From contig NZ_AP025144.1 in the NCBI RefSeq assembly GCF_019977755.1, forward strand, positions 3,038,001-3,102,000: a stretch of 64,000 nt of DNA. The letters run 5' to 3'. Source of the DNA: Vibrio penaeicida. GTDB lineage: Bacteria; Pseudomonadota; Gammaproteobacteria; Enterobacterales; Vibrionaceae. The notes below the pieces were generated by a model, which was not told the origin of the DNA, did no database searches, and worked only from the letters and a program-made list of their open reading frames with translations. Positions 39,352 to 48,953 of the stretch are shown piece by piece. Position 1 is the stretch's first letter; each line of letters starts with the position of its first letter. The position numbers and the translations under genes are program-made.

Positions 39352-39977
39352 TGCTCCCCCTTAACGTCACAACAGCCTCTTATAAAGCTCACCAAATGTT
39401 CAATGGCTAAATCGATATTGCCTTCTTGTGTGTGACCAGAGCTTTTTCTGGGTTTGAAGCTGTGGTCGCCGTCGGGAATAAACTGAAGCTCTACTGCATC
39501 AGAAAAGTGAAATTCGGCGCATTCTTCTTTTTTCCCAAACGTGTCTCTTTCACCCTGAAGGATAAGGCATGGTTTATTGATTTGAGCGAGGTGATCACCT
39601 TTGAATTTCTCTGGTTTCCCTGGTGGGTGAAAAGGGAAACCAAGGCACGCGATACCTTGAATGTGTGGAGATTCGGATAACAAGCTCGCCATGCGCCCCC
39701 CCATCGACTTTCCGCCAATTACAAGGCTCTCATCACTGTATCGCTCAATCACCTCTTCAAAGGCTTCGAGCAACTTTGGCGCGCGATCGGGTGGACGCTT
39801 TTTTCCATCTTCCGAGCGCTTTACCATGTAAGGAAAGTTGAAACGAACAACACGAATACCATGTTCTGCAATACCTTCCGCTACCCGAGTCATGAAATCA
39901 TGATCCATTCCTGCACCAGCACCATGGGCAAAAAGAAACGTCTGCGCACCTTCACCATTTACAATTACTTGGCTCAT
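39348..39977 (-). CDS. Alpha/beta hydrolase of the KANL3/Tex30 type
   Basis: A 209-residue alpha/beta hydrolase. The oxyanion region LFAHGAGAGMDHDFM is at residues 15-29, the nucleophile elbow is GGKSMGGRMASLL near residue 88 (GxSxG), and the catalytic His is in GDHSFKPRKSSGHTQEG near residue 173. Dienelactone-hydrolase-like proteins of this type are common but the substrate is unknown. It starts at the base where gcvA stops, so it is in the same transcript, an insertion relative to E. coli. Confidence 0.87.
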   Translation of the reverse strand: MSQVIVNGEGAQTFLFAHGAGAGMDHDFMTRVAEGIAEHGIRVVRFNFPYMVKRSEDGKKRPPDRAPKLLEAFEEVIERYSDESLVIGGKSMGGRMASLLSESPHIQGIACLGFPFHPPGKPEKFKGDHLAQINKPCLILQGERDTFGKKEECAEFHFSDAVELQFIPDGDHSFKPRKSSGHTQEGNIDLAIEHLVSFIRGCCDVKGEQ

Positions 39978-40879
39978 TAAATAAAATCCTCTTGCTCTTT
40001 TGCCGCTTTAGCCAGCATCCAATCTCTGAAGGTGGCTATTCGCCCTGTATCTGCCTGTTGCTCATGGCACACCACATAAAAAGCATTTTTGCTGATCAAT
40101 ACCTCATCAAATGGACAAACTAATCGCCCAGCATCAATTTCTGGCTGGGCAAGAACATTGTTTCCCAACGCGACACCCTGTCCGTGGACTGCTGCTTGCA
40201 ATACCATGGTTGAATGGCTAAAGATTGGACCGTGATTAACATTTACCCCCTCAATTTCATGAACGCGAGTAAATTGTTTCCAATCTTTTCTGGATGTATC
40301 GTGCAATAACGTATGCTGTTTTAAATCCCCAAGAGATTCTAATGGTTTCGTACCGAGCAACAACTGAGGCGAACATACAGGAACCAAACATTCTTGATAC
40401 AGTTTGTCCGCTCGAAGACCCGACCAATTACCTCGCCCATAATAGATGGCAACATCCACATCGTCAGTGAGAGAGCCTTCATCCATATCCACAGCTTTAA
40501 TGCGAACATCAATGTCGGGTTCTTGCGCATTAAAGTCCGCAAGCCTTGGAACGAGCCATTGAATGGCGAAGCTTGGGGGTAGGCTAATGGTTAACGCCCC
40601 TTTCTCACTGCGTTCAAGCACTTTATCGGTCGCTTCAGCAAGTGAAGTAAAAACATCTTTGATATCGAGGAAGTAGCTTTGCCCCTCTTCAGTTAAGAGC
40701 AAAGATCGGTTACGACGACGGAATAATTTCAACCCAAGATAATCTTCCAGAGTTTTGATCTGATGACTCACGGCTGCCTGTGTAACAAACAATTCTTCTG
40801 CAGCTCGTGTAAAACTCAGGTGTCTGGCTGCAGCTTCAAAGACACGAAGAGAATTTAAAGGGGGAAGGCGTCTGGACAT
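39977..40879 (-). CDS. gcvA: LysR-family regulator GcvA
   Basis: GcvA activates or represses the glycine-cleavage genes according to glycine and activates gcvB. The 300-residue protein has the N-terminal winged helix (LNSLRVFEAAARHLSFTRAA then FVTQAAVSHQIKTLEDYLGL) and a LysR effector domain from about residue 90. The divergent GcvB RNA next to it makes the gcvA assignment strong. Downstream hydrolase, DUF423 and rlmM genes follow without gaps. Confidence 0.94.
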   Translation of the reverse strand: MSRRLPPLNSLRVFEAAARHLSFTRAAEELFVTQAAVSHQIKTLEDYLGLKLFRRRNRSLLLTEEGQSYFLDIKDVFTSLAEATDKVLERSEKGALTISLPPSFAIQWLVPRLADFNAQEPDIDVRIKAVDMDEGSLTDDVDVAIYYGRGNWSGLRADKLYQECLVPVCSPQLLLGTKPLESLGDLKQHTLLHDTSRKDWKQFTRVHEIEGVNVNHGPIFSHSTMVLQAAVHGQGVALGNNVLAQPEIDAGRLVCPFDEVLISKNAFYVVCHEQQADTGRIATFRDWMLAKAAKEQEDFI

Positions 40880-40938
40880 GATTCACCAATTTAGACTTAG
40901 CATTAGTTTTTTTTATCCGAAACATTATAAATTGTCGA

Positions 40939-40967
40939 TTGCCGATGAGCCAGAGAAAATCTATATT
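40939..40967 (+). promoter_or_regulatory. gcvB promoter
   Basis: TTGCCG (40939-40944) and TATATT (40962-40967) are 17 bases apart, giving a start near 40974. The 59 bases between the gcvA ATG and this promoter would hold GcvA binding sites and the gcvA promoter. Confidence 0.65.
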
Positions 40968-40973
40968 TCGTCT

Positions 40974-41179
40974 CGTAGCGCTAAGCCTGAACGGCTTGAT
41001 TATCTATGATAATCAATTGGTTTGGTTGTTACGATGTTGTGTTTGCATAAACTCGAATTTCGAGTTGGTAGAGTTATCTACCATAGTGTCTTAGCGCTCA
41101 GCGCCAAGACCATACTTCCTGTATTATTTTGACCTGTCTGTCAATTTTTCAGCACCGCCTATAAAGGCGGTGTTTTTTT
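40974..41179 (+). ncRNA. gcvB: GcvB small RNA
   Basis: GcvB is an Hfq-dependent RNA that represses many amino-acid and peptide transporter mRNAs through a G/U-rich seed. The seed region is visible at 41025-41046 (GTTACGATGTTGTGTTTGC). The conserved 3' part has ACTTCCTGTA and GACCTGTCTGTC, then the terminator hairpin. A 9-bp hairpin (TTGATTATC, GATAATCAA, 40996-41016) lies near the 5' end. The gene is divergent from gcvA, the standard position. Start is an estimate. Confidence 0.95.
41153..41179 (+). terminator. gcvB terminator
   Basis: CACCGCC and GGCGGTG pair around a six-base loop followed by seven T residues. Confidence 0.95.
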
Positions 41180-41195
41180 ATGTCTCCAAAGCCTA

Positions 41196-41218
41196 AAAAG
41201 CCCCGATAAACAGGGCTT
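41196..41218 (-). terminator. Terminator after the DUF805 gene
   Basis: On the minus strand AAGCCC and GGGCTT pair, followed by a run of T residues; it lies 34 bases past the DUF805 stop and just beyond the gcvB end. Confidence 0.65.
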
Positions 41219-41252
41219 GAAGTCATTAAGTGCGCGGTAAGTAATGCAGTGG

Positions 41253-41687
41253 TTATGCAATCACTGTTTCTTGATTTGCGCTGCCATCACCAGAATTCCC
41301 TTTAGGGTTGTCACCATACTGATTTGGACCAGGTTGGCTGTCCATTACGCTGAATACAAACAGAGCGATACCACCAATAGCCGCGAGACCAGCGCCTACG
41401 AACGCCAACTCGTAAGACTGATTGAAAGCGGCAAAACCTGCAATAATAGCACCAGGTAATGGACACAATAACCACCAGCCACTTTTACCAATATCATGCA
41501 AACGGCGAACAGCCAACGCAAGCTGGGGCACCATTACCGCTAATGGATAAATGACATTAACGAGTGGGATGAATGCCAGTAAAAGGCTGACCAAAAAGTT
41601 TATCAGTGCAAACATCCAGTAATCTTTGCGACGCGATCGACTTGAGAAGTCGAAAGGGTTTTTCCAAGCTTTTAAAAATTCGTTCAT
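41253..41687 (-). CDS. DUF805 domain inner membrane protein
   Basis: A 144-residue protein of the DUF805 family. The start ATG at 41687 follows GAGGTTGG; a start four codons upstream covers this site. The N-terminus has NPFDFSSRSRRKDYWMFALI, followed by membrane helices near residues 25-45, 48-66 and 83-118. The family motif VRRLHDIGKSGWWLL is at about 60-74. The function is unknown; YhaH-type relatives are inner-membrane proteins. The C-terminus is hydrophilic. Confidence 0.9.
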   Translation of the reverse strand: MNEFLKAWKNPFDFSSRSRRKDYWMFALINFLVSLLLAFIPLVNVIYPLAVMVPQLALAVRRLHDIGKSGWWLLCPLPGAIIAGFAAFNQSYELAFVGAGLAAIGGIALFVFSVMDSQPGPNQYGDNPKGNSGDGSANQETVIA

Positions 41688-41750
41688 AACCAACCTCATG
41701 ATATTGATATATTTATTTTAAGAAGGTTACAAATAGTAATTGTGTTGCAT

Positions 41751-41780
41751 AAAAAAACCACTCCAAAGAGTGGTTTTTTT
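41751..41780 (-). terminator. Bidirectional terminator after thiI
   Basis: AAAAAACCACTC and GAGTGGTTTTTT pair around a four-base loop with T runs on both strands. It ends the thiI transcript before the DUF805 gene. Confidence 0.9.
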
Positions 41781-41803
41781 GTAGGGGTTAACAGAATTAT
41801 AGA

Positions 41804-43252
41804 TTAAGGACGGTATACCTTAACATTATGATAACCTTGTTCTTTAAGATAAAGAGCTTGCAAGCGGCTCATGACACCTCTATCACAATACAGCAAGTAC
41901 GATTTAGTTTGGTCTAAGTCGCCAAATTTAGTGCTCAGCTTAAAGAAAGGAATATGAACGACCTCAACACCTTCTATCTCTAGTGGGTTTTCGTCCTCTT
42001 CTTCTGCACTACGAATATCCAGCACAACCGCATCTTGCTCAACAGCTTCTACTTGTTCAACTTCTGGCGCTTGTTCAAGGCTTTCTTTCGCAATATCACG
42101 AATATCCATTACGCGGGAATCGTAAACGACTTTCTCTAGAATAGAGAAATCGAACTTCTCTTCTTCCGTTTCAAGCTTTTCTTTAACTGCTTTGACGGTT
42201 GGCTTTTTCGAAATCACACCACAATATTCAGGCATAGTTTTCGCAAAGTCTTCCGTGCCAATATCACGAGCAAGATTGATGATATCTTCCTTATCCCAGT
42301 TGATAAGAGGGCGAAGAATCAGTGTGTCTGTCACGATATCGATATGTCTTAGATTGGTCAGGGTTTGGCTAGATACTTGACCCAATGCTTCCCCAGTGAC
42401 TAATGCTTGAATACCGAACTTATCGGCAATCATTCCGCCTGCACGCATAAACATACGCTTCAAGACTACACCCATTTGACCGTCATCTACTTTTTCTAGA
42501 ATCTCAGCAACAACGGGTTCAAAATCCACTGAAATGAATTTTACTTTGGCCGATGAACCGTATTTTTCCCACAAATAGTGAGCAACTTGCTTAACACCAA
42601 TCTCGTGTGCTGGTCCACCTAAGTTGAAGAAGCAGTAATGGGTTTTAGAACCGCGCTTTATATGCAGGTAACTTGAAACACCAGAATCGAAACCACCAGA
42701 AATGAGGCTGAGTACATCTTCTTGCGTTCCCAATGGGAAACCGCCCAATCCCTTATGACGTGCCAATACTTGATTGAGCTTTTCGTTCGCTACTTCAATT
42801 TTTACCGTAACGTCAGGTTTGCTGAGTTTAACGCGAGCACTTTCGACTGCTTGGTTCAACCCGCCACCAACATAGCGCTCAAGTTCAATAGAAGTAAAGT
42901 CATGCTTACCGCGGCGCTTAGCGCGAACCACAAAGGTTTTTCCTTCTAGCTTGTCGCGGTTAAGTTCGAGCACTTGCTCATAGATATCGTGCATGTCTTC
43001 AAAGTCTGATTGCAATACTTCCAAAACATGATGAATACCTGGAGTCTGAGTCAGGATTGCTAAAACCTTTTCGTAGTGTTCGTCACTGTTTGCTGTCACT
43101 TCAATGTGATCACGACGGTTAAACACCGCCACATTTTCAGTGTGCTTTTGAATAACAATGCGAATATTACATTCCAGAATACGAGTGAAGCGCTTTCGAA
43201 CAGAATCACTTTTAACAAAAATTTCTGGATGGGGTTTAACAATAAACTTCAT
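41804..43252 (-). CDS. thiI: tRNA 4-thiouridylase / thiamine sulfur carrier ThiI
   Basis: ThiI transfers sulfur to uridine-8 of tRNA and to ThiS in thiamine synthesis. I use the ATG giving [20 protein letters not shown] (482 residues), as in E. coli. Domains are a ferredoxin-like plus THUMP region (1-170), a PP-loop ([15 protein letters not shown] near residue 180), and a C-terminal rhodanese with catalytic Cys456 in [13 protein letters not shown]; the partner Cys is in MPEYCGVI. It stands near xseB-ispA-dxs as in enterics, but with pomAB between. Confidence 0.97.
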   Translation of the reverse strand: MKFIVKPHPEIFVKSDSVRKRFTRILECNIRIVIQKHTENVAVFNRRDHIEVTANSDEHYEKVLAILTQTPGIHHVLEVLQSDFEDMHDIYEQVLELNRDKLEGKTFVVRAKRRGKHDFTSIELERYVGGGLNQAVESARVKLSKPDVTVKIEVANEKLNQVLARHKGLGGFPLGTQEDVLSLISGGFDSGVSSYLHIKRGSKTHYCFFNLGGPAHEIGVKQVAHYLWEKYGSSAKVKFISVDFEPVVAEILEKVDDGQMGVVLKRMFMRAGGMIADKFGIQALVTGEALGQVSSQTLTNLRHIDIVTDTLILRPLINWDKEDIINLARDIGTEDFAKTMPEYCGVISKKPTVKAVKEKLETEEEKFDFSILEKVVYDSRVMDIRDIAKESLEQAPEVEQVEAVEQDAVVLDIRSAEEEDENPLEIEGVEVVHIPFFKLSTKFGDLDQTKSYLLYCDRGVMSRLQALYLKEQGYHNVKVYRP

Positions 43253-43329
43253 GGCTTTCTTCACTGTATTAGAAAAAGGATTGCCTTAGGCAATTCTGAG
43301 GCGCGCGATTATAACCGAGATAACCCCAC

Positions 43330-43362
43330 AAAAAAAGGTGAGCTCATATCGAACTCACCTTT
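43330..43362 (-). terminator. Terminator after pomB
   Basis: On the minus strand AAAGGTGAG and CTCACCTTT pair and are followed by six or more T residues. It lies 20 bases past the pomB stop. Confidence 0.85.
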
Positions 43363-43381
43363 ATCATTTTAGAACTATCAT

Positions 43382-44323
43382 TTACTGCTGAGCAGAAACT
43401 TCGTCACTAAAGTGCGGTTTACCTTGCATGATATTGATTTCAACGCGACGGTTTTCAATTCTGCCCTCTCGAGTGTCGTTACTCACGAGCGGCTCTGTGT
43501 CTGCCATCCCCCGAACACGTAAACGAGCATGTTCAAACCCTTTCACTTTTTCCATTTCATGAGCAACGGATACGGCTCTTTGAGAGGATAAATCCCAGTT
43601 TGATCGATACAGTTCAGAATCTAATGGCTGGTTATCTGTGTGACCGGAAACTCGAACAATTCCCGGCACATCCTTCACCAACTCTGCAACTTGTCGCACC
43701 AAAGGACGGAACTTAGGTTGCAAGAAAGCAGAACCTTCAGGAAACACACCTTTTTCACGAATACGAATAACAATTTGTTGCCCGAGATTTTCGACCTCGA
43801 CGGCGCCTTCATCGATTTCTTTTTCCAGCGCTTTTTTGATGCTCTCAACAATGGTTTCCATTTCCTGAGATTGAGATTCGGCTTGTTGCTGTTGTTGCTC
43901 TGATTCGTTATTTTGATTCATCTTAGTAGATGTGTCTGGCGATTTACCGCCTGTCAGCTTACCGACTTCTCGTTTTGTACCACCTGCGCGATCGGACTCT
44001 CCATCATGAAACTCCAAGGTTTTCTGCGTCATATCGATGGTTTGCTGCATGATCACATCAATCGGAGTAGGTTCAGGGCGACCAGGACGAAACTCTTGAG
44101 CGATCACACTGGTTCCTTTAGGGATATCTTTCACTTCCAGCTGATTTTGAACACCAAACGCAAATTTCATTGAACCCGCAATCTGTTTGAACTTCAGTAC
44201 ATCCATTTCAGAAAACGAAAGCAGGAGTACGAAGAAGCACATCAATAGCGACATCAAATCAGCGAATGTACCCATCCACAATGGGAGCCCCGGGGGGGGA
44301 CATTTGCACTCTTCTTCTTCCAT
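43382..44323 (-). CDS. pomB: Sodium-driven flagellar stator protein PomB (MotB family)
   Basis: PomB and PomA form the sodium channel that drives the polar flagellum. The 313-residue protein has one N-terminal membrane helix (GTFADLMSLLMCFFVLLLSF) with Asp22, the ion-binding residue. A glutamine-rich linker follows (QNNESEQQQQQAESQSQEME, about 135-155). The C-terminal OmpA-like domain carries VRVSGHTDNQPLDSELYRSN and binds peptidoglycan. It starts 11 bases after pomA. Confidence 0.96.
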   Translation of the reverse strand: MEEEECKCPPPGLPLWMGTFADLMSLLMCFFVLLLSFSEMDVLKFKQIAGSMKFAFGVQNQLEVKDIPKGTSVIAQEFRPGRPEPTPIDVIMQQTIDMTQKTLEFHDGESDRAGGTKREVGKLTGGKSPDTSTKMNQNNESEQQQQQAESQSQEMETIVESIKKALEKEIDEGAVEVENLGQQIVIRIREKGVFPEGSAFLQPKFRPLVRQVAELVKDVPGIVRVSGHTDNQPLDSELYRSNWDLSSQRAVSVAHEMEKVKGFEHARLRVRGMADTEPLVSNDTREGRIENRRVEINIMQGKPHFSDEVSAQQ

Positions 44324-44334
44324 CTCAGTTCACC

Positions 44335-45099
44335 TTACTCGCCATCCACATCAAGAACACGCTTACTTTCATTAAGGTAGTTCTTCAAATAGCTGTCGAT
44401 AACACGAGGGTTTTGACCGTCTTGAATGGCTAATACACCATCCATAATCAGACGGCGATTCAGTTTTTCTTGCTCACGACGAAGGGATAGCTTGTCGGCA
44501 ATTGGGAAAAACACCATGTTAGAAAGAATAGCACCGTATAGCGTTGTAAGAAGTGCTACCGCCATTGCAGGACCGATAGATTTAGGATCATCCATGTTGG
44601 AAAGCATCGCTACCAAACCAACCAGTGTACCGATCATTCCCATCGCAGGCGCAACATCACCAAAAGCCGTAAACACAGCTCTTCCTTGTTCATGGCGCTC
44701 ATCGGTGAGCGAAATGTCTTTTTGAAGGGTCGCCCGGACAACATCTGCATCATGCCCATCGACGAGTAAATCGATACCTTTTTGCATAAAGGAGCTGGTA
44801 ATTTCCATTTCTTCTAACGCAAGAAAACCACCTTTACGAGCGGCATCCGCCATTTCAACAACCTTAGCGATCAAATCTTCAGGTTCGTCCGCTTTAAACA
44901 TGAAGGCTTTACCTGCAATTTTGGCCGCGCCAAAAAACTGCCCCATGGTAAATTTCATTAATACAACGAAGGTTGAGCCACCGACTACGATCAAGATAGA
45001 AGTGGTATCGATAAAAATACCGATGCCTCCCCCCAACACCATCGCCATGATGACGAATGCAAAACCGCCAATTAATCCAATTAACGTTGCTAAATCCAC
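44335..45099 (-). CDS. pomA: Sodium-driven flagellar stator protein PomA (MotA family)
   Basis: The 254-residue protein has four membrane helices, two near the start (residues 5-50) and two near 150-200, with the cytoplasmic loop that contacts FliG in between (about 55-145). The segment MGMIGTLVGLVAML is the typical third helix. It begins with GTG, preceded by GAGGGGTG. pomA and pomB form a two-gene operon, placed between thiI and xseB; no flagellar cluster is near, as in other vibrios. Confidence 0.96.
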   Translation of the reverse strand: MDLATLIGLIGGFAFVIMAMVLGGGIGIFIDTTSILIVVGGSTFVVLMKFTMGQFFGAAKIAGKAFMFKADEPEDLIAKVVEMADAARKGGFLALEEMEITSSFMQKGIDLLVDGHDADVVRATLQKDISLTDERHEQGRAVFTAFGDVAPAMGMIGTLVGLVAMLSNMDDPKSIGPAMAVALLTTLYGAILSNMVFFPIADKLSLRREQEKLNRRLIMDGVLAIQDGQNPRVIDSYLKNYLNESKRVLDVDGE

Positions 45100-45460
45100 A
45101 AAGCACCCCTCATGCTATAAATTCTACTGTGCGCTTAACACCAACTATCGGCAGAATCTGAGTATTATTTAGGACTTTTCCCGATACCAAGCGCAAATTT
45201 TCCTTTAACTTTAACAGAGTATAACCGAGTTACCTACGCTCGCTGCCCATTCACATTGTAGGCAATCTCTCGTTTTGTGTTGTGATCACGTCTGAATTGG
45301 GCAAAAAAGAATCTCCATCATAATTTGAGACTATTTGTTAATAACGAATAGAGGATAAAAACTGATATACTGCACTTTTGTTAAATTTTCTCTTGCGTGA
45401 GTTTGACCAGCAGCAGTCGCTGGGGTAACTTGCGTGCAACGTTTTAATAGCAGAAACCGT
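45100..45460. other. Divergent pomA / xseB intergenic region
   Basis: This 361-base gap must hold the pomAB and xseB promoters. For xseB an extended -10 (TGATATACT, with TATACT at 45366-45371) is visible; no convincing -35 lies at the right distance. I see no sigma-54 or sigma-28 consensus for pomA, no ORF with a ribosome binding site, and no terminator. Confidence 0.45.
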
Positions 45461-45706
45461 ATGGCAAGCAAAAAACCAGAAAACATGACTTTTGAAGAGT
45501 CTCTAACAGAATTGGATTCTATTGTTGAGCAGTTAGAAAGCGGCGATCTCGCACTAGAAGATGCTTTAAAAAAATTTGAACGTGGAATCCTCCTTGCTCG
45601 ATCAGGTCAAGGTAAATTATCTGAAGCTGAACAACGTGTTGCCATTCTGACTCAAGATGACGATCAGGCTGAACTTTCGCCATTTGAATCAAATTCTGAA
45701 GATTAA
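45461..45706 (+). CDS. xseB: Exodeoxyribonuclease VII small subunit
   Basis: XseB partners with XseA to degrade single-stranded DNA. The 81-residue protein has the signature MTFEESLTELDSIVEQLESG and EDALKKFERGILLARS, a helical bundle. I chose the ATG giving MASKKPENMTFEESLTELDS; an earlier in-frame start adds nine residues. The gene is three bases from ispA, so the two are translated together. Confidence 0.95.
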   Translation: MASKKPENMTFEESLTELDSIVEQLESGDLALEDALKKFERGILLARSGQGKLSEAEQRVAILTQDDDQAELSPFESNSED

Positions 45707-45709
45707 TTT

Positions 45710-46594
45710 ATGTCCGCTTCTTTAACGCCTTATCAAAACCGCAGTAACACGCAGTTGAATGCATGGCTTGATACCCTTCCTTATCAAGAGTTACCTCTAA
45801 TTCAGGCTATGCGCCACGGATTAACTCTGGGTGGCAAGCGTGCGCGCCCTTATCTCGTTTACATTACCGGTGAAATGCTGGGATGTGGGCTAGAAGATTT
45901 GGATACACCAGCCTGCGCAGTCGAATGTATTCACGCCTACTCTTTGATTCATGATGACTTACCCGCAATGGACGATGACGAGCTTCGTCGCGGTCAGCCA
46001 ACTTGTCATATCAAATTTGATGAAGCAACCGCCATATTGACAGGCGATGCACTACAGACATTGGCATTTACTATTCTTGCTGAAGGTAAGCTGAGTTCCG
46101 ACGGAGAGCTTAACCGTATAAAAATGGTTCAAACACTTGCTAATGCCTCTGGCGTGAGCGGGATGTGTATGGGGCAAGCGCTCGACCTCGCCGCGGAAAA
46201 CCGCAGCGTGTCACTCGAAGAACTTGAAACCATCCACTTAAATAAAACAGCAGCACTGATAAAAAGCGCCATAAAGATGGGCGCAATGGCTGCTGGAGAG
46301 AAAGGGCTGACTGTTCTTCCTCAATTGGAAAGATACGCAGACCTAGTCGGTCTGGCTTTCCAAGTACAAGACGATATTTTAGATATCATCAGCGATACTG
46401 AAACATTGGGGAAACCTCAAGGTTCAGATCAAGAATTAAACAAGAGTACTTACCCTTCCCTATTAGGTTTGGAAGGTGCTCAGAAGAAAGCTCAAGAGCT
46501 GCTCACTGAGGCGTTAGGCACATTAGAAGCCATCCCTTACAATACGCAGTTACTTGAAGAGTTCGCCCGTTATGTGGTCGAGCGCAAAAACTAA
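45710..46594 (+). CDS. ispA: Farnesyl diphosphate synthase
   Basis: IspA condenses isopentenyl and dimethylallyl diphosphates to geranyl and farnesyl diphosphate, feeding UppS and quinone synthesis. The 294-residue protein has the first Asp-rich motif HDDLPAMDDDELRRG near residue 85 and the second as QVQDDILDIISD near residue 222. LGGKRARPYLVYITGEML at the start binds IPP. xseB-ispA-dxs is a conserved operon. Confidence 0.97.
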   Translation: MSASLTPYQNRSNTQLNAWLDTLPYQELPLIQAMRHGLTLGGKRARPYLVYITGEMLGCGLEDLDTPACAVECIHAYSLIHDDLPAMDDDELRRGQPTCHIKFDEATAILTGDALQTLAFTILAEGKLSSDGELNRIKMVQTLANASGVSGMCMGQALDLAAENRSVSLEELETIHLNKTAALIKSAIKMGAMAAGEKGLTVLPQLERYADLVGLAFQVQDDILDIISDTETLGKPQGSDQELNKSTYPSLLGLEGAQKKAQELLTEALGTLEAIPYNTQLLEEFARYVVERKN

Positions 46595-46613
46595 ACTATA
46601 AGCGCTGAATTTT

Positions 46614-48503
46614 ATGACTCTCGATATTTCAAAATATCCTACTTTAGCACTGGCAGATACACCTGATGAGTTGCGCCTCCTTCCAAAGGAGAGCCTACCG
46701 ACACTATGTGATGAATTGAGAACGTACCTTCTTAATTCCGTCAGCCAATCAAGTGGGCACTTGGCATCCGGTTTAGGAACAGTGGAACTAACGGTTGCTT
46801 TGCATTATGTCTATAACACTCCATTTGATCAGTTGATCTGGGATGTTGGTCATCAGGCATACCCACATAAGATCCTGACAGGTCGCCGTGAGAAACTTCC
46901 AACCATTCGCCAAAAAGGTGGGCTTCACCCTTTCCCTTGGCGAGGCGAAAGTGAATACGATGTCTTGTCTGTCGGTCACTCCTCAACGTCTATCAGTGCA
47001 GCACTGGGAATGTCTATCGCCGCAGAAAAAGAAGGCAAAGACAGGCGAGTGGTTAGCGTTATTGGCGATGGTGCGATTACTGCAGGCATGGCTTTTGAAG
47101 CAATGAATCATGCTGGTGATGTACATACTGATATGCTGGTCATTCTGAACGACAACGAAATGTCCATTTCAGAGAACGTCGGCGCACTGAACAATCATTT
47201 AGCTCAGCTTCTATCCGGTAACCTTTATACCTCTATTCGCGAAGGCGGTAAAAAAGTACTGTCTGGCTTGCCTCCAATTAAAGAATTGGTTCGCAGAACA
47301 GAGGAACACCTCAAAGGAATGGTTGTTCCAGGGACCTTGTTTGAGGAGCTTGGCTTTAACTACATTGGCCCTGTCGATGGTCACGATGTGAACGAACTGG
47401 TTAAGACGCTGAAAAATATGCGTAGCCTGAAAGGGCCTCAGTTCCTACACATTATGACCAAAAAAGGTAAAGGACACGCACCTGCCGAGAAAGATCCGAT
47501 TGGATACCACGCGGTACAGAAACAATTCCTAAACCCAGATAACAAGCCAAAGACCAAAGCTTCAAAGCCAACATTTTCCAATATTTTTGGCGACTTCCTT
47601 TGTGACATGGCAGCTCAAGATCCAAAACTAATGGCAATCACACCAGCAATGCGTGAAGGCTCTGGTATGGTTCGGTTCTCGAAGGAATATCCTAAACAAT
47701 ATTTTGATGTCGCGATTGCTGAACAACACGCAGTAACGCTCGCAAGTGGCATGGCCATCGCAGGTCAGAACCCAATTGTAGCGATTTACTCAACGTTTTT
47801 ACAACGTGGTTACGACCAATTGATTCATGACGTCGCTATCATGGATTTGCCAGTATTGTTCGCTATTGACCGAGCTGGACTTGTCGGTGCCGATGGTCAA
47901 ACTCACCAAGGCGCGTTTGATCTCAGCTTTATGCGCTGTATCCCTAACATGGTTATTATGGCGCCTAGTGACGAAAATGAATGTCGCCAGATGTTGTACA
48001 CCGGACACAAACACACAGGTCCATCTGCTGTTCGTTATCCTCGTGGTAGTGGGCGTGGCACGGCTATTCAACAAGACATGACTGCACTTGAGATTGGTAA
48101 AGGTCGTATTGTCCGCCAGCGCCAAACTGACGATAAAGAGAGTCATCCAAAAGTTGCCATATTAAGCTTCGGTACGTTCTTGCCTAGTGCTCTTTCTGCA
48201 GCAGAAGCGTTAAACGCCACAGTGGCTGATATGCGATTTGTGAAACCACTAGACGAAGCTTTGATTTCAGAATTAGCATCCACACACGACGTGCTGGTTA
48301 CGCTAGAAGAAAACGTTATCGCCGGCGGTGCTGGTGCTGGTGTTGTTGAATACCTAATGAGCAGTAAACAAATTGTGCCAGTATTAAACCTTGGTTTACC
48401 TGACCAATTTGTCGCGCAAGGCACGCAAGAAGAAATGCATACCGAGCTTGGCTTAGATGCTGCGGGTGTTGAGTTAGCGATAAAAGAATACTTAAGTAAA
48501 TAA
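46614..48503 (+). CDS. dxs: 1-deoxy-D-xylulose-5-phosphate synthase
   Basis: Dxs condenses pyruvate and glyceraldehyde-3-phosphate, using thiamine diphosphate, in the first step of the MEP pathway. The 629-residue protein has the thiamine-binding motif [20 protein letters not shown] ending at NDNEMSIS, the [20 protein letters not shown] segment, and the transketolase-type middle domain with [21 protein letters not shown] terminator follows. Its ribosome binding site is weak, so translation may depend on ispA. Confidence 0.97.
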   Translation: MTLDISKYPTLALADTPDELRLLPKESLPTLCDELRTYLLNSVSQSSGHLASGLGTVELTVALHYVYNTPFDQLIWDVGHQAYPHKILTGRREKLPTIRQKGGLHPFPWRGESEYDVLSVGHSSTSISAALGMSIAAEKEGKDRRVVSVIGDGAITAGMAFEAMNHAGDVHTDMLVILNDNEMSISENVGALNNHLAQLLSGNLYTSIREGGKKVLSGLPPIKELVRRTEEHLKGMVVPGTLFEELGFNYIGPVDGHDVNELVKTLKNMRSLKGPQFLHIMTKKGKGHAPAEKDPIGYHAVQKQFLNPDNKPKTKASKPTFSNIFGDFLCDMAAQDPKLMAITPAMREGSGMVRFSKEYPKQYFDVAIAEQHAVTLASGMAIAGQNPIVAIYSTFLQRGYDQLIHDVAIMDLPVLFAIDRAGLVGADGQTHQGAFDLSFMRCIPNMVIMAPSDENECRQMLYTGHKHTGPSAVRYPRGSGRGTAIQQDMTALEIGKGRIVRQRQTDDKESHPKVAILSFGTFLPSALSAAEALNATVADMRFVKPLDEALISELASTHDVLVTLEENVIAGGAGAGVVEYLMSSKQIVPVLNLGLPDQFVAQGTQEEMHTELGLDAAGVELAIKEYLSK

Positions 48504-48528
48504 CCGCTATTACCCTAAAGTAATGATC

Positions 48529-48557
48529 AAAAAAGCCGAACTCAGTTCGGCTTTTTT
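48529..48557 (+). terminator. Bidirectional terminator after dxs
   Basis: AAAAAGCCGAAC and GTTCGGCTTTTT pair around a three-base loop with T runs. It separates dxs from the convergent monooxygenase-like gene. Confidence 0.92.
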
Positions 48558-48575
48558 ATGCTTACAAACTTGTCG

Positions 48576-48926
48576 TTATTTCAATTTTGGTGCATCGTAT
48601 CCGTTTGGTTCATCACTATATATACATACATTATATTTCTCTACCAAGCCACTCTCAGCTATACAGTGTGTTTCAAAAAACTCTTGTATTTCAAAACGCT
48701 GGCAATGTGCTTCAAACGCTTCATTACTTTCCCAAATTTCGTTAAATGCAATGGGATAAGACTCACCTTCTGCGAATGGGCTAGGGATATGGCGCGTTAC
48801 GATATACTGTAAGCATCCATCCTCTCTTAATGTATTAGACTCCAATGATGACAGAACATCGAACAATTCATCCAGCTTACCTTCCTTCGGTAAAAATTGA
48901 GCAATGCAATACACCTTTTTAGACAT
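48576..48926 (-). CDS. Antibiotic biosynthesis monooxygenase (ABM) family protein
   Basis: A 116-residue protein of the ferredoxin-like ABM fold: VYCIAQFLPKEGKLDELFDV at the start and FNEIWESNEAFEAHCQRFEI near residue 63. Such small dimers act as quinol monooxygenases (YgiN-like) or haem-related enzymes; the exact substrate is not known. No neighbour hints at a function; pgpA lies 27 bases upstream on the same strand and could be co-transcribed. Confidence 0.85.
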   Translation of the reverse strand: MSKKVYCIAQFLPKEGKLDELFDVLSSLESNTLREDGCLQYIVTRHIPSPFAEGESYPIAFNEIWESNEAFEAHCQRFEIQEFFETHCIAESGLVEKYNVCIYSDEPNGYDAPKLK

Positions 48927-48953
48927 GTTAAGTATCCTTTTTTAACGACTCCA

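Noticed and set aside
41196..41252. A second small RNA between the gcvB and DUF805 ends.
   Set aside because: Only the DUF805 terminator is present and there is no room for a promoter.
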